DNA of 64,000 nucleotides, taken from contig NZ_JANZLA010000002.1 of assembly GCF_025770785.1 (NCBI RefSeq), forward strand, positions 455,698 to 519,697, read 5' to 3'. This document shows positions 21,380 through 31,424 of the stretch, in pieces. Numbering within the stretch: the stretch's first letter is position 1; the number at the start of each line of letters is the position of its first letter. The translations under genes and the position numbers were made by a program. Under the pieces are notes generated by a model that saw only the letters and a program-made list of their open reading frames with translations, was not told where the DNA came from and did not search any database. Source of the DNA: Cellulomonas sp. SG140 (GTDB taxonomy: Bacteria; Actinomycetota; Actinomycetes; Actinomycetales; Cellulomonadaceae).

Positions 21380-22741
21380 GTGGACCGACGGATCTTCGGC
21401 CTGGAGACCGAGTACGGCGTCACGTGCGCCGCGGTGGACGGGCGCGGCCTCTCGGCGGACGAGGTGGCGCGCTACCTGTTCCGCAAGGTGGTGGCGTGGG
21501 GGCGCTCATCGAACGTGTTCCTTCGCAACGGGTCACGGCTGTACCTCGACGTCGGGTCGCACCCGGAGTACGCGACGGCGGAGTGCGACGACTGGCGGCA
21601 GCTGGTCACCCACGACCGCGCAGGGGAGCGGATCCTCGAGGGCCTGGTGCAGGACGCCCAGCAGCGGCTGGAGCACGAGGGGCTGCCCGGCAGCATCCAC
21701 CTGTTCAAGAACAACACCGACTCCGCGGGCAACTCGTACGGCTGTCACGAGAACTACCTGGTACGCCGGCAGGGCGACTTCGCCCGGCTCTCGGACGTGC
21801 TGGTGCCGTTCCTGATCACCCGGCAGATCCTGACCGGGGCCGGGAAGGTGCTGGCCACCCCGCGGGGTGCGGTGTACTGCCTGTCGCAGCGCGCCGACCA
21901 CATCTGGGAGGCGGTCTCCAGCGCGACGACCCGGTCCCGTCCGATCATCAACACCCGCGACGAGCCGCACGCCGACGCAGAGCACTTCCGCCGCCTGCAC
22001 GTGATCGTCGGGGACTCGTCGATGGCCGAGACGACGACGATGCTCAAGGTCGGTGCGACCGACATGCTGCTGCGTCTGGTCGAGGCCGGTGTCCCCGTCC
22101 GTGACATGGCGCTGGAGAACCCCATCCGGGCAATCCGCGAGATCAGCCACGACATGACCGGGCGGCACCCCATCACGCTGGCGTCGGGCCGGACCGTGAC
22201 GGCGATCGACCTGCAGGAGGAGTACCTGGCGCGGGTCGCCGACTTCGTCGGTTCGGAGGTGGGTCCCTCTCCCGAGACCAAGCAGGTGCTCGACCTCTGG
22301 GAGCGGGGGCTGCGCGCGCTGCGCACCGGCGACCTGTCGCTGGTGGACCGCGAGCTGGACTGGGCGATCAAGTACCGCATGATCGAGCGTTACCGCGCCA
22401 AGCACGGCCTGGAGCTGTCCGACGTGCGGGTGCAGCGCCTCGACCTCGCCTACCACGACATCTCTCGCACCGAGGGCCTGTACAACCTGCTCGCCGCCCG
22501 AGGCCTCGTCGAGCGGGTGACCACCGACGTGGAGGTGTTCGAGGCGACCGAGCAGCCGCCGCAGACGACGCGGGCCAAGCTTCGTGGCGACTTCGTGCGG
22601 GCGGCCCAGGACGCGCGGCGCGACTACACCGTGGACTGGGTGCATCTCAAGCTCAACGACCAGGCGCAGCGGACGGTCCTGTGCAAGGACCCGTTCAGGA
22701 GCATCGACGAGCGGGTGGACCGGCTCATCGAGTCGATGTGA
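21380..22741 (+). CDS. pafA: Pup-protein ligase PafA
   Basis: ATP-dependent enzyme that forms the isopeptide bond between the C-terminal glutamate of Pup and substrate lysines; 453 aa. It shares with Dop the opening motif (GLETEYGV), the [19 protein letters not shown] strand with the catalytic Asp region, and NTRDEPHAD. It lacks the Dop loop. GTG 21380 is preceded by a GAAGGGAG ribosome site, 39 bp after prcA, so it is probably in the same transcript. Together with arc and dop it completes the pupylation cycle within the window. Confidence 0.96.
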   Translation: MDRRIFGLETEYGVTCAAVDGRGLSADEVARYLFRKVVAWGRSSNVFLRNGSRLYLDVGSHPEYATAECDDWRQLVTHDRAGERILEGLVQDAQQRLEHEGLPGSIHLFKNNTDSAGNSYGCHENYLVRRQGDFARLSDVLVPFLITRQILTGAGKVLATPRGAVYCLSQRADHIWEAVSSATTRSRPIINTRDEPHADAEHFRRLHVIVGDSSMAETTTMLKVGATDMLLRLVEAGVPVRDMALENPIRAIREISHDMTGRHPITLASGRTVTAIDLQEEYLARVADFVGSEVGPSPETKQVLDLWERGLRALRTGDLSLVDRELDWAIKYRMIERYRAKHGLELSDVRVQRLDLAYHDISRTEGLYNLLAARGLVERVTTDVEVFEATEQPPQTTRAKLRGDFVRAAQDARRDYTVDWVHLKLNDQAQRTVLCKDPFRSIDERVDRLIESM

Positions 22742-22748
22742 GGACCCG

Positions 22749-22754
22749 TACAGT
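22749..22754 (+). promoter_or_regulatory. -10 hexamer TACAGT upstream of the FKBP lipoprotein
   Basis: Located in the 69-bp gap after pafA; would start a leadered transcript near 22761 for the FKBP-hisF-hisI-trpE run. Confidence 0.4.
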
Positions 22755-22810
22755 GGACGGCCGGGCCGCGAGGTGGCCGTGGTCCGCACGGTGGACGAAG
22801 GAGGGACGAG

Positions 22811-23674
22811 GTGCGCCTGCGCGCTGCGCTGCTCGCGCTCCTCGCACTGCTGCTCACGGCGTGCGCCGGACCCGCGTCGTCGGCGCCCGAGGTCTCGGTC
22901 TCCGGTGAGCCGGGCAGCAAGCCGATCCTGACCTACGTCGCCCCGCTCGATCCGGGGCGGACCTACCGCTCAACCATCTGGCCCGGTACAGGTCCTGAGC
23001 TGCACGACGGCGAGCCGGTGCTGCTCAACTACTGGGTGGAGAACGCCCGGACGGCCACCGTCGTCGCGGAGAGCTACTCGGCGAGCCCCGTGACACGCGA
23101 GCTGACCCCTGCCGCGCTCGGCGCAGACCTCTATCGGACGCTCTCCGGCGCGCACATCGGCGCCCGGTTGCTGCAGGTGAGCCCGCCCGGGACCGGGGCC
23201 GGCAACGACGTGCCCACCGTCACCGTGGTCGACGTGCTGTCGCTGCGCGCCACCGGCCAGCACGTCGACCCACCGCAGGGCCTTCCCACCGTGAAGCTCG
23301 CCGCAGACGGTGCGCCGACGCTGACGCCGACCGGGACGGACCCGCCCACCTCGCTGGTCGCCCAGCCGCTGATCCGTGGCTCCGGTCGCCAGGTGACGCG
23401 GAGCGACACCGTGACGGTCCAGTACGTCGGCTTCTCCTGGAAGACGGGCGAGGCGTTCGACTCCACCTGGAGCCGGGGCTCGCCGTCGTCGTTCTCCCTC
23501 GTGGACGTCCCGGCGTGGGCCGAGGGCCTGGCCGACCAGCCGGTCGGCTCGCAGCTGCTGCTCGTGGTCCCGCCGACGTACGCGCTCGGTGCGACGCAGA
23601 GCCAGGAGCTGTCCGGACAGACGGTCGTGTTCGTCGTCGACATCCTGGCGGTCGCCGCCGGAGGGAGCTCATGA
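22811..23674 (+). CDS. FKBP-type peptidyl-prolyl isomerase lipoprotein
   Basis: Exported lipoprotein of 287 aa that should assist proline isomerisation in secreted proteins. The signal peptide is basic then hydrophobic, ending in the lipobox LLTAC with Cys at about residue 18. The C-terminal 100 residues form an FKBP domain ([36 protein letters not shown]); the middle part is a related but degenerate segment. GTG 22811 has GAAGGAGG upstream. Its stop overlaps the hisF ATG, so it is coupled to histidine and tryptophan genes, a layout known in related Micrococcales. Confidence 0.88.
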   Translation: MRLRAALLALLALLLTACAGPASSAPEVSVSGEPGSKPILTYVAPLDPGRTYRSTIWPGTGPELHDGEPVLLNYWVENARTATVVAESYSASPVTRELTPAALGADLYRTLSGAHIGARLLQVSPPGTGAGNDVPTVTVVDVLSLRATGQHVDPPQGLPTVKLAADGAPTLTPTGTDPPTSLVAQPLIRGSGRQVTRSDTVTVQYVGFSWKTGEAFDSTWSRGSPSSFSLVDVPAWAEGLADQPVGSQLLLVVPPTYALGATQSQELSGQTVVFVVDILAVAAGGSS

Positions 23675-24441
23675 GCCTCGCCCTGCGTGTCATCCCGTGC
23701 CTCGACGTGGACGCCGGCCGCGTCGTCAAGGGCGTGAACTTCGAGAACCTCCGCGATGCCGGCGACCCGGTCGAGCTCGCACGCCGCTACGACGCCGAGG
23801 GCGCCGACGAAATCACCTTCCTCGACGTGTCGGCGTCGTCGGCGGGGCGCGAGACGACGTACGACGTGGTCCGGCGCACCGCCGAGCAGGTGTTCGTGCC
23901 GCTGACCGTGGGCGGTGGGGTGCGCTCGGCGGAGGACGTCGACAGGTTGCTCCGGGCTGGCGCGGACAAGGTCGGCGTCAACACCGCCGCGATCGCCCGA
24001 CCCGAGCTGATCGCCGAGATCGCGCAGCGCTTCGGCTCGCAGGTGCTCGTCCTGTCCGTGGACGCGCGCCGCTGCACCGGCGAGACGCGGACGCCGTCGG
24101 GCTACGAGGTGACCACCCACGGCGGTCGACGCGGAACGGGGATCGACGCGGTCGAGTGGGCCGCCCGCGCCGCCGAGCTCGGTGCCGGCGAGATCCTGCT
24201 CAACTCGATGGACGCCGACGGGACGGAGGCCGGGTTCGACCTCCGGATGCTGACCGACGTGCGTGCGACGGTCAGCGTGCCGCTGATCGCGAGCGGCGGG
24301 GCCGGCACGCCGGCACACTTCGTCGAGGCGGCGCGGGCGGGCGCTGACGCGGTCCTCGCGGCGAGCGTGTTCCACTTCGGGCAGCTCACGGTCCGCCAGG
24401 TCAAGGACGCGCTGCGCGCTGCGGGGGTCACGGTCCGCTGA
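23671..24441 (+). CDS. hisF: Imidazole glycerol phosphate synthase subunit HisF
   Basis: Cyclase subunit of the HisH-HisF complex: uses ammonia from HisH to turn PRFAR into imidazole glycerol phosphate and AICAR. It is a 256-aa (beta/alpha)8 barrel with catalytic Asp in PCLDVD near the N-terminus and Asp in SVDARR in the middle. The phosphate-binding GGGV and SGGAG loops are present. HisH is not in this window. The ATG overlaps the preceding stop by 4 nt. Confidence 0.96.
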   Translation: MSLALRVIPCLDVDAGRVVKGVNFENLRDAGDPVELARRYDAEGADEITFLDVSASSAGRETTYDVVRRTAEQVFVPLTVGGGVRSAEDVDRLLRAGADKVGVNTAAIARPELIAEIAQRFGSQVLVLSVDARRCTGETRTPSGYEVTTHGGRRGTGIDAVEWAARAAELGAGEILLNSMDADGTEAGFDLRMLTDVRATVSVPLIASGGAGTPAHFVEAARAGADAVLAASVFHFGQLTVRQVKDALRAAGVTVR

Positions 24442-24513
24442 CGCGGGGTCGTCGGACACCCTGCGGATGGACCGGGACCCGGCAGCCCGGCGTCGCCGTG
24501 GCAGGATCCTGGG

Positions 24514-24909
24514 GTGCCCGCTGAGCCCCTCGCTGCCCCGGCCGTCCCTGGTTCCACCGGTCTCGACCCGGCCGTGTCGGCGCGCCTCGCGCACGACGCG
24601 GCAGGTCTGGTCGCCGCCGTCATCCAGCAGCACGACACGCACGAGGTGCTGATGCTGGGGTGGATGGACGACGAGGCGTTGCACCGGACGCTCACGACGG
24701 GACGCGTGACGTTCTGGAGCCGTTCCAGGCGCGAGTACTGGCGCAAGGGCGACACGTCGGGCCACGTCCAGCTGGTCCGTTCGGTCGAGCTCGACTGCGA
24801 CGGTGACGCCGTGCTGGTGCAGGTCGAGCAGGTCGGCGCCGCGTGCCACACCGGCGCTCGTTCGTGCTTCGACGCAGGAGGTCCGCTGCCTGCCGTGGTG
24901 GGCGAATGA
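24514..24909 (+). CDS. hisI: Phosphoribosyl-AMP cyclohydrolase
   Basis: Zinc- and magnesium-dependent opening of the adenine ring of PR-AMP, third step of histidine synthesis; 131 aa, monofunctional (no HisE part). Signatures are [18 protein letters not shown], the DCDGDAVL metal site and [10 protein letters not shown] zinc Cys/His cluster. A CAGGAT hexamer ends 6 nt before GTG 24514, hinting at a weak internal leaderless promoter. The stop overlaps the trpE start. Confidence 0.96.
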   Translation: MPAEPLAAPAVPGSTGLDPAVSARLAHDAAGLVAAVIQQHDTHEVLMLGWMDDEALHRTLTTGRVTFWSRSRREYWRKGDTSGHVQLVRSVELDCDGDAVLVQVEQVGAACHTGARSCFDAGGPLPAVVGE

Positions 24910-26492
24910 GCGCGCCGGACCCGGTGGTCCCGGGGGAGACGACCCCGGTCGACGCCGTCGAGGTGCCGTGGGGGTCCACCTGGCCGACGCTGGAGGGGTT
25001 CCGGGAGCTGGCGCGGGACAACCGTGTGATCCCCGTGGTCCGGAGGCTGCTTGCCGATGCGACGACGCCGGTGGGCCTGTACCGCGCGCTGGCAGGCGGG
25101 CGTCCTGGCACGTTCGTGCTGGAGTCGGCCGAGGCGGACGGCACCTGGGGGCGGTGGTCGTTCGTCGGTGTGCGGTCCCGCGCCAGCCTCGGGGTGGTGG
25201 AGGGCCGGGCCGTCTGGTCGGGAGACGTCCCGGTCGGCGTGCCGCGGGACGGCGACGTCCTCGACGTGCTGGGCACGACGCTCGAGGTGCTCCGGACGCC
25301 GCCCGTACCAGGTCTGCCACCGCTGACCGGTGGGCTCGTGGGTGCCCTGGGCTGGGACGTCGTGCGCCACTGGGAGCCGACCCTGCCGGCGGAGGCGCCC
25401 GACGAGCTCGACGTCCCTGAGGTGACGCTGCTGCTCGCCACGGACCTGGCGGCGGTCGACCACCAGGACGGTTCGGTCTGGCTGGTGGCCAACGCGATCA
25501 ACTTCGACGCGACGGACGACCGAGTCGACGAGGCCTACGCCGACGCGGTCGCCCGCCTCGAGGCGATGCAGGCCGGCCTCGTCGGAGCCGCGGAGCCCGC
25601 CGTCGCGGTGCTCGACCCCTCGCTGCCGGAGCCCGAGCTCCGCTTCCGCACCAGCCGGCCCGACTTCGAGGCGGCCGTCCGCACGGGGAAGGACGCCATC
25701 AGGGACGGTGAGGTGTTCCAGGTCGTGCTGTCGCAACGCCTCGACCTCGACTGCCCGGCCGAGCCCCTCGACGTCTATCGCGTGCTGCGGACCGTGAACC
25801 CGAGCCCCTACATGTACTACCTGCAGCTCCAGGACCCTCGGGGCGACGACTTCGCCGTCGTGGGCTCCAGCCCGGAGACCCTGGTCAAGGTGACCGACGG
25901 CCAGGTGGTCACCTTCCCGATCGCCGGGTCGCGTCCCCGAGGGCGGACCCCCGACGAGGACAGGGCCCTGGCGGACGAGGTCCTCGCGGACCCGAAGGAG
26001 CGCGCCGAGCACATCATGCTGGTCGACCTGGCGCGCAACGATCTCGCGAAGGTGTGCGAACCGACGTCCGTCGACGTGGTGGACTTCATGTCGGTGCGCC
26101 GGTACTCGCACATCATGCACATCTGCTCGACGGTGGTCGGTAGCCTCCGGGCCGGAGCGACGGCGTTGCAGACGTTCGTCGCGACCTTCCCCGCCGGCAC
26201 CCTCTCCGGTGCGCCGAAGCCCCGTGCGATCGCGCTGATCGACGCGGTGGAACCCGCCCGGCGGGGGATCTACGGCGGCACGGTGGGCTACTTCGACTTC
26301 GCCGGAGACATGGACATGGCGATCGCGATCCGCACGGCTCTCCTGCGGGGCGGCACCGCGAGCGTCCAGGCGGGAGCGGGCATCGTGGCGGACTCCGTCC
26401 CGGAGGTCGAGTACGCCGAGACCCGGGCCAAGGCCGCCGCCGCCGTCCGAGCGGTGCAGATCGCGGCACGGCTACGTCCGGCGCAGCGGTGA
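24906..26492 (+). CDS. trpE: Anthranilate synthase component I
   Basis: Aminates chorismate to anthranilate with ammonia from the TrpG glutaminase; 528 aa. Evidence includes the regulatory FVLESAE segment (part of the Trp feedback site), [12 protein letters not shown], the catalytic core [10 protein letters not shown] to [16 protein letters not shown] and [20 protein letters not shown]. No trpG or trpD is found in the window, so they are encoded elsewhere. ATG 24906 overlaps the hisI stop by 4 nt, which leaves no room for a Trp-rich attenuator directly before the gene. Confidence 0.96.
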   Translation: MSAPDPVVPGETTPVDAVEVPWGSTWPTLEGFRELARDNRVIPVVRRLLADATTPVGLYRALAGGRPGTFVLESAEADGTWGRWSFVGVRSRASLGVVEGRAVWSGDVPVGVPRDGDVLDVLGTTLEVLRTPPVPGLPPLTGGLVGALGWDVVRHWEPTLPAEAPDELDVPEVTLLLATDLAAVDHQDGSVWLVANAINFDATDDRVDEAYADAVARLEAMQAGLVGAAEPAVAVLDPSLPEPELRFRTSRPDFEAAVRTGKDAIRDGEVFQVVLSQRLDLDCPAEPLDVYRVLRTVNPSPYMYYLQLQDPRGDDFAVVGSSPETLVKVTDGQVVTFPIAGSRPRGRTPDEDRALADEVLADPKERAEHIMLVDLARNDLAKVCEPTSVDVVDFMSVRRYSHIMHICSTVVGSLRAGATALQTFVATFPAGTLSGAPKPRAIALIDAVEPARRGIYGGTVGYFDFAGDMDMAIAIRTALLRGGTASVQAGAGIVADSVPEVEYAETRAKAAAAVRAVQIAARLRPAQR

Positions 26493-27214
26493 CCGCCCGC
26501 GCGGGACGCGGGCGGTGGGTGGTAGCGCTGCTGCTCCTCGCCGTCCTCGTCTGGGTCGCCGCCGTCCCCACGTGGGTGAGCGCCGCAGGAACCTCTGTGC
26601 TGACGGGCACCGTGCAGGTGCACGTCCCGGGCACGAGGGCCGCACCGGGGATGGTGGGCGCTGCGCTGGCCCTGGCGGCCGCCGGTGCCGCGCTCGCACT
26701 GGCCGGTCGGCTCGGCCGGTGGGTCGTCATGGCGGTCGTGCTGCTGTGCGGTGTCGTGGTCGCCTGGTCGGCCGTCGCGCTGCTGGCGGACCCGGGCCCC
26801 GTGGCCCGGCAGGCGGTCGCGGCTGCGACCGGTGTGGACCACCTCGTCGGGACGCCCCGGACGACGGCCGCCCCGTGGGTCGCGACGCTGGTCGCCGCCA
26901 TCGTGGTCGTGTGCGGTATCGCCCTGGGCCGCGCTTCGGCCCGATGGTCCGGGACGAGCGGCCGCCACGAGCCGGCACCTGCGCGTGCGGCGACGCAACG
27001 CGAACTCGGGCCGATGCCGCCCGGCGCCGCGGCTGTCGTCCCGCAGAGCCAGGAGCCGACGGCTGCGCCCACCGTCGCCGGCGCGCCGGAGCGCGTGCTG
27101 CCACCGTCGCAGGCGGAGCCCGGCCGGCGGTCCGACGCGCCCGGCGAGCGGTCCCACGAGCCGGACGAGCGGGCCGACTGGGATGCTCTGACCCGCGGGG
27201 AGGACCCGACGTGA
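26489..27214 (+). CDS. Trp biosynthesis-associated membrane protein
   Basis: A 241-aa protein with four hydrophobic helices in the first 160 residues and a Pro/Ala/Glu-rich cytoplasmic tail. It belongs to the actinobacterial family found almost always in trp operons (TIGR02234 type), of unknown role. The GTG start overlaps the trpE stop by 4 nt, so it is co-translated with trpE. Confidence 0.82.
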   Translation: MTARAGRGRWVVALLLLAVLVWVAAVPTWVSAAGTSVLTGTVQVHVPGTRAAPGMVGAALALAAAGAALALAGRLGRWVVMAVVLLCGVVVAWSAVALLADPGPVARQAVAAATGVDHLVGTPRTTAAPWVATLVAAIVVVCGIALGRASARWSGTSGRHEPAPARAATQRELGPMPPGAAAVVPQSQEPTAAPTVAGAPERVLPPSQAEPGRRSDAPGERSHEPDERADWDALTRGEDPT

Positions 27215-27291
27215 TCACCGCCGGCTCCGCCGGTGGGCGTCCCAGCTCTCCGCTACTGTGTCCGACAGCCGAGCACGAAGGGTATGAACCG

Positions 27292-27594
27292 ATGGCAGAC
27301 CAGCCTCTCGACGACCAGCCGGGCAACCGCATGCTCGGCGCCGGCCGCACCGAGGCGGTCCATCTGCCACCGGCGGCGGCGCCCCGCAACCACGGCCGCA
27401 CGGTCGCGGCGTGGACGACGACGCTGATCGTGGTGGTGGGTGCCGTGGTGGCAGGCCTTGGAGTCGCTCTCGCGGAGCCCTGGTTGGCGTGGGTGGGCGG
27501 CGGGGTGGTCCTCGCCGGGCTGATCGTCGGCAGGGTGCTCCAGATGATGGGCCTGGGCCAGCCGGGCAGCGCTCGGGCCCGCGGCGGCCACTGA
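27292..27594 (+). CDS. HGxxPAAW-family small membrane protein
   Basis: A 100-aa protein with a polar N-terminus, the motif NHGRTVAAW at about 34-42, and two hydrophobic helices. The family is named for an HGxxPAAW motif; here Pro is replaced by Val. It is a constant, uncharacterised member of actinobacterial trp loci between trpE and trpC. ATG 27292 has GAAGGG about 9 nt upstream. Confidence 0.75.
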   Translation: MADQPLDDQPGNRMLGAGRTEAVHLPPAAAPRNHGRTVAAWTTTLIVVVGAVVAGLGVALAEPWLAWVGGGVVLAGLIVGRVLQMMGLGQPGSARARGGH

Positions 27595-27652
27595 GCCACC
27601 GCATCGGCGCAGCGGCCGGGGAACGTCCGGCCGAGGACGAGCAGGAGGACGA

Positions 27653-28294
27653 ATGTCCAGCCCCGAGGGACCCGGCGGCACCGCCGGTTCCGACCAGCCG
27701 CCCGCGGTGCCGGCCCAGCCCCAGGCGCCCACCTCCGGACCTCAGCACCCCGAGGCCCCAGCGCAGCCACAGCCTGGGTCGTCGGCCCCGTACCCCGGTC
27801 AGCACGCGCCGGGATACCCCGGCGAGGCACAGGGTGCGGAGGGCCCCTATGGCGGCGGCTACCCTGCCCCCGGTCAGGCCTACGGGACCGAGCCGTACGC
27901 GGCCCAGCCGGCCCAGCCCTACGGGGCTCAGCCGTACCCAGCCCAGCCGTACCCAGCCCAGCCGTACGGTTCGGCCCCCTACGGCGCTCCCTACCCGGGG
28001 TACCCGGGCTACGGCCAGGTGTACCCGCGCAACGATCTGGGGATCTGGTCGCTCGTGCTCGCGCTGGCGGGCATCGTCCTCGGCTTCACCCTGCTGACCG
28101 GCATCCCCGCCGTGATCCTCGGCAGGCGAGCCCGTCAGGCCGTGGCTCGCGGTGAGGCGAACAACGACGGGATCGCGGTCGCCGGCATCGTGATCGGCTG
28201 GATCGCCACGGCGCTCGGGGCGCTCGTCGCCATCCTGGTCATCGGAGCGATCGTCTTCGGCATCTTCGCCTCGACGTCCGGTCGCACGTACTGA
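27653..28294 (+). CDS. DUF4190 membrane protein with Pro/Gln/Tyr-rich N-terminus
   Basis: A 213-aa protein. Residues 1-120 are low complexity, rich in Pro, Gln, Gly and Tyr, with repeats of the type QPYPA. Residues 125-213 form a DUF4190-like unit: two hydrophobic helices (LVLALAGIVLGFTLLTGIPAVILG and a second stretch after about residue 175) joined by a short loop with ARQAV and GEANNDG. Function unknown; the disordered part probably faces the cytoplasm. An AGGAGGA ribosome site precedes ATG 27653. It may share a transcript with the trp genes around it. Confidence 0.78.
   Translation: MSSPEGPGGTAGSDQPPAVPAQPQAPTSGPQHPEAPAQPQPGSSAPYPGQHAPGYPGEAQGAEGPYGGGYPAPGQAYGTEPYAAQPAQPYGAQPYPAQPYPAQPYGSAPYGAPYPGYPGYGQVYPRNDLGIWSLVLALAGIVLGFTLLTGIPAVILGRRARQAVARGEANNDGIAVAGIVIGWIATALGALVAILVIGAIVFGIFASTSGRTY
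27929..27967 (+). repeat. 15-bp tandem repeat inside the DUF4190 gene
   Basis: The unit CAGCCGTACCCAGCC occurs twice in perfect tandem (27929-27943, 27944-27958) and a third time for 9 bp. It encodes repeated QPYPA units and is a likely site of copy-number slippage. Confidence 0.85.
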
Positions 28295-28331
28295 TCACGC
28301 ACCCGCCGCACTCGGGCTGACCCGGCTCACC

Positions 28332-28357
28332 GGCCACGCGGACGCGCCGCCGTGGCC
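28332..28357 (+). terminator. Possible terminator after the DUF4190 gene
   Basis: A 7-bp stem, GGCCACG (28332-28338) and CGTGGCC (28351-28357), with a 12-nt loop, about 40 bp past the stop. There is no T-tract, so it may be a weak stop or only a secondary structure. The surrounding 195-bp gap also holds the trpC promoter. Confidence 0.3.
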
Positions 28358-28444
28358 CGCGCGCGCCCCGGCGCCTCGCGGCAATCGTGTGGTCCGCACC
28401 GTTCCATCCCATGACCGGCGGACGGGCCCCCGGCGGGCCACCTT

Positions 28445-28450
28445 TACGAT
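28445..28450 (+). promoter_or_regulatory. -10 hexamer TACGAT for trpC-trpB-trpA-lgt
   Basis: The predicted start near 28457 gives a leader of about 33 nt containing a GGGAGGGG ribosome site before ATG 28490. No leader peptide fits in this space. Confidence 0.4.
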
Positions 28451-28489
28451 GGCCGCAACCGGACCGACCGGGCGGGAGGGGTGGGGGCC

Positions 28490-29302
28490 ATGACCGTGCT
28501 GGACGACATCGTCGCCGGTGTCCGCCAGGACCTGGCCGAGCGCCAGGCGCTGACGTCGCTGGACGAGCTCAAGGAGCGGGCGCAGCGTCGACCCTCAGCG
28601 CTCGAGTGCGTCTCTCGGCTGAAGGTCGAGGACGCCGTCACGGTCATCGCCGAGGTGAAGCGCTCGAGCCCGAGCAAGGGTGCGCTCGCCAGCATCGACG
28701 ACCCGGCAGCGCTGGCCGCCGAGTACGAGAAGGGCGGAGCCGCCGCGATCTCGGTACTCACCGAGCAGCGGCGCTTCCGGGGCTCGCTGGCGGACCTGGA
28801 CTCGGTGCGGGCACGGGTGGACATCCCCGTGCTGCGCAAGGACTTCATCGTCACGCCGTACCAGGTGTGGGAGGCGCGCGCCCACGGCGCCGACCTGCTG
28901 CTGCTCATCGTCGCCGCGCTGGAGCAGACGGTGCTGGAGTCGCTGGTCGACCGGGTGCACTCGTTGGGCATGACGGCGCTCGTCGAGGTGCACGACTCCG
29001 AGGAGGCGCGCCGGGCGGTCGACGCCGGCGCCCGCGTGGTCGGGGTGAACGCGCGCGACCTGCGGTCCCTCGAGGTGGACCGCGGCACGTTCGCACGAGT
29101 GGCGCCGAGCATCCCGAACCACGTCGTCAAGGTCGCCGAGTCCGGGGTGCGTGGACCGCACGACGTCATGGACTACGCGCGAGCGGGCGCCGACGTCGTG
29201 CTCGTGGGGGAGGCCCTGGTGACGGACGACGCCCCCCGCCGGTCGGTGGCGGACCTCGTCGCGGCAGGTGCCCACCCCTCCCTGCGGGCGGTCCGGCAGT
29301 GA
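28490..29302 (+). CDS. trpC: Indole-3-glycerol phosphate synthase
   Basis: Closes the ring of CdRP to give indole-3-glycerol phosphate; 270-aa (beta/alpha)8 barrel, cytosolic. The opening [12 protein letters not shown] helix, [13 protein letters not shown] (catalytic Glu and Lys), [15 protein letters not shown] and ESGV loops are typical. ATG 28490 has a strong GGGAGGGG upstream; GTG 28481 in frame would add three residues. Its stop overlaps the trpB start. Confidence 0.96.
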   Translation: MTVLDDIVAGVRQDLAERQALTSLDELKERAQRRPSALECVSRLKVEDAVTVIAEVKRSSPSKGALASIDDPAALAAEYEKGGAAAISVLTEQRRFRGSLADLDSVRARVDIPVLRKDFIVTPYQVWEARAHGADLLLLIVAALEQTVLESLVDRVHSLGMTALVEVHDSEEARRAVDAGARVVGVNARDLRSLEVDRGTFARVAPSIPNHVVKVAESGVRGPHDVMDYARAGADVVLVGEALVTDDAPRRSVADLVAAGAHPSLRAVRQ

Positions 29303-30606
29303 GCCCGTCCAGCGGCGGCCGCCCGGTTCCCTCGGACGCTCATGGCCCCGCCACCACCGGGCCGCTGTCCACCCATCAGGGCCCGTACTTCGGTCAGTTC
29401 GGCGGCCGCTTCGTCCCCGAGGCGCTGATCGCGGCGCTCGACGAGCTGGACACCGCCTACCACAAGGCGCAGGCGGACCCGGCGTTCGCCGCCGCGCTGG
29501 CGCGGTTGCACCGCACCTACACCGGGCGGCCGAGCCCCCTCACGGAGGTCGAGCGGTTCGCGCGGCACGTGGGCGGCGGGGCGCGGGTCTTCCTGAAGCG
29601 CGAGGACCTCAACCACACCGGGTCCCACAAGATCAACAACGTGCTCGGCCAGGCCCTGCTGGTGAAGCGCATGGGCAAGACCCGGGTGATCGCGGAGACC
29701 GGTGCGGGCCAGCACGGCGTCGCCACGGCGACGGCAGCGGCGCTGATGGACCTCGAGTGCACCGTCTACATGGGCGAGGAGGACACGCGCAGGCAGGCGC
29801 TGAACGTCGCACGGATGCGCCTGCTCGGGGCCGAGGTCGTGCCGGTCCGCCAGGGCAGCCGGACCTTGAAGGATGCGATCAACGAGGCGCTGCGGGACTG
29901 GGTCACCAACGTCGAGACGACGCACTACCTGCTCGGCACGGTGACCGGCCCGCACCCGTTCCCCGAGATGGTGCGCGACTTCCACAAGATCATCGGCGAG
30001 GAGGCGCGCGCCCAGCTGTTCGACGAGATCGGGCGGCTGCCGGACGCCGTCGCCGCGTGCGTCGGCGGGGGGTCCAACGCGATGGGCATCTTCAACGCGT
30101 TCCTCGACGAGCCGTCGGTCCGGCTGTTCGGCTTCGAGGCCGGCGGTCACGGGATCTCGTCCGGCGAGCACGCCGCCCGGTTCTCCGGTGGTGAGCCCGG
30201 CGTGCTGCAGGGAGCGCGGTCGTACCTGCTGCAGGACGACGACGGTCAGACGCGCCCCAGCCACTCGGTCTCAGCGGGGCTGGACTACCCGAGCGTCGGG
30301 CCGGAGCACGCGTGGCTGCACGACATCGGGCGGGCCGAGTACCGGCCGGTGGACGACGACCAGGCGATGGAGGCGTTCCGCCTGCTGTGCCGCACGGAGG
30401 GGATCATCCCGGCGATCGAGTCGGCGCACGCCCTGGCGGGAGCCCTGCAGCTGGGGCGTGAGGTCGAGCAGTGGGGCGTCGACGAGCCGGTCCTGCTGGT
30501 GAACCTCTCCGGGCGTGGGGACAAGGACGTGGCGACGGCGGGTGCGTGGTTCGGGCTGCTGGACGAGGAGCCCACGGTGCTGGCGGACGAGGGAGAGCAG
30601 CTGTGA
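29299..30606 (+). CDS. trpB: Tryptophan synthase beta chain
   Basis: PLP enzyme that joins indole and L-serine to form tryptophan; 435 aa, partner of TrpA in the alpha2-beta2 complex. Lys111 in HTGSHKINN binds [11 protein letters not shown] is the phosphate loop; and QHGVATA and GRGDKD fit the family. The N-terminus is about 30 residues longer than the core, rich in Pro and Ser. GTG 29299 overlaps the trpC stop by 4 nt; a downstream start without the extension cannot be excluded. Confidence 0.96.
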   Translation: MSPSSGGRPVPSDAHGPATTGPLSTHQGPYFGQFGGRFVPEALIAALDELDTAYHKAQADPAFAAALARLHRTYTGRPSPLTEVERFARHVGGGARVFLKREDLNHTGSHKINNVLGQALLVKRMGKTRVIAETGAGQHGVATATAAALMDLECTVYMGEEDTRRQALNVARMRLLGAEVVPVRQGSRTLKDAINEALRDWVTNVETTHYLLGTVTGPHPFPEMVRDFHKIIGEEARAQLFDEIGRLPDAVAACVGGGSNAMGIFNAFLDEPSVRLFGFEAGGHGISSGEHAARFSGGEPGVLQGARSYLLQDDDGQTRPSHSVSAGLDYPSVGPEHAWLHDIGRAEYRPVDDDQAMEAFRLLCRTEGIIPAIESAHALAGALQLGREVEQWGVDEPVLLVNLSGRGDKDVATAGAWFGLLDEEPTVLADEGEQL

Positions 30607-31424
30607 CCGGCACGGACGTCGTCTCGTCGACCGGAGCGCTGCTCGACGCGCTGGCGGAGCGGGAGAACCGTGCGGCGCTGGTCGGCTACCTGCCGGTCGG
30701 CTACCCGAGCGTGCCGGCGTCGGTCGACGCTGTGCGGACGATGGTCGACGCGGGTGTGGACGTCGTCGAGCTGGGCATGCCCTACTCCGACCCGGTGATG
30801 GACGGACCGGTGATCCAGCACGCGGTCGAGGCCGCCCTCGCCCGCGGCACGCGTGTGCGCGACACGCTGCTGGCGGTGGAGCAGGTCGCCGGCCGCGGAG
30901 CCCCGATCCTTGTCATGACGTACTGGAACCTGGTGCTGCGGTACGGCGTGGAGGCCTACGCACGTGATCTGGCCGCAGCCGGCGGTGCCGGCCTGATCAC
31001 CCCCGACCTCGTCCCGGACGAGGCCGGTGAGTGGATCGCGGCGTCGGACCGCCACGGGCTCGACAGGGTGTTCCTCGTCGCACCCAGCTCGACCCCGGAG
31101 CGCCTCGCGCTGACCGCCGCGTCGTCTCGCGGGTTCGTCTACGCGGCCTCGACGATGGGTGTGACGGGCGAGCGGTCGACGGTCGGCTCGCGGGCGCAGA
31201 AGCTGGTCTCAGACACCCGCGCGGCAGGCGCTCGCCACGTGTGCGTGGGGCTTGGTGTCTCCCGTGCGGAACAGGCGGCCGAGGTCGGCGCCTACGCGGA
31301 CGGCGTCATCGTCGGCTCGGCCCTCGTCAGGGCCCTGGTCGACGCACCCGACGAGCGGGCCGGGCTCGCGGCGCTGACCGCGGTCACGCAGAGCCTGGCG
31401 GCAGGTGTGCGGAGCGCGAGGTGA
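30603..31424 (+). CDS. trpA: Tryptophan synthase alpha chain
   Basis: Cleaves indole-3-glycerol phosphate and channels indole to TrpB; 273 aa. Catalytic Glu56 lies in ELGMPYSDP, and the second catalytic Asp in [10 protein letters not shown]. The TIM-barrel phosphate loop is in the C-terminal GLGVS and GSAL segments. The GTG overlaps the trpB stop by 4 nt, and its stop overlaps lgt. Confidence 0.96.
   Translation: MTGTDVVSSTGALLDALAERENRAALVGYLPVGYPSVPASVDAVRTMVDAGVDVVELGMPYSDPVMDGPVIQHAVEAALARGTRVRDTLLAVEQVAGRGAPILVMTYWNLVLRYGVEAYARDLAAAGGAGLITPDLVPDEAGEWIAASDRHGLDRVFLVAPSSTPERLALTAASSRGFVYAASTMGVTGERSTVGSRAQKLVSDTRAAGARHVCVGLGVSRAEQAAEVGAYADGVIVGSALVRALVDAPDERAGLAALTAVTQSLAAGVRSAR

Noticed and set aside
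24880..24906. Tryptophan attenuator before trpE
   Set aside because: trpE overlaps hisI by 4 nt, so there is no leader RNA or Trp-codon peptide at this place.
27929..27967. CRISPR-like repeat
   Set aside because: The units are directly adjacent without spacers, in frame, and encode a QPYPA repeat within a membrane-protein gene.
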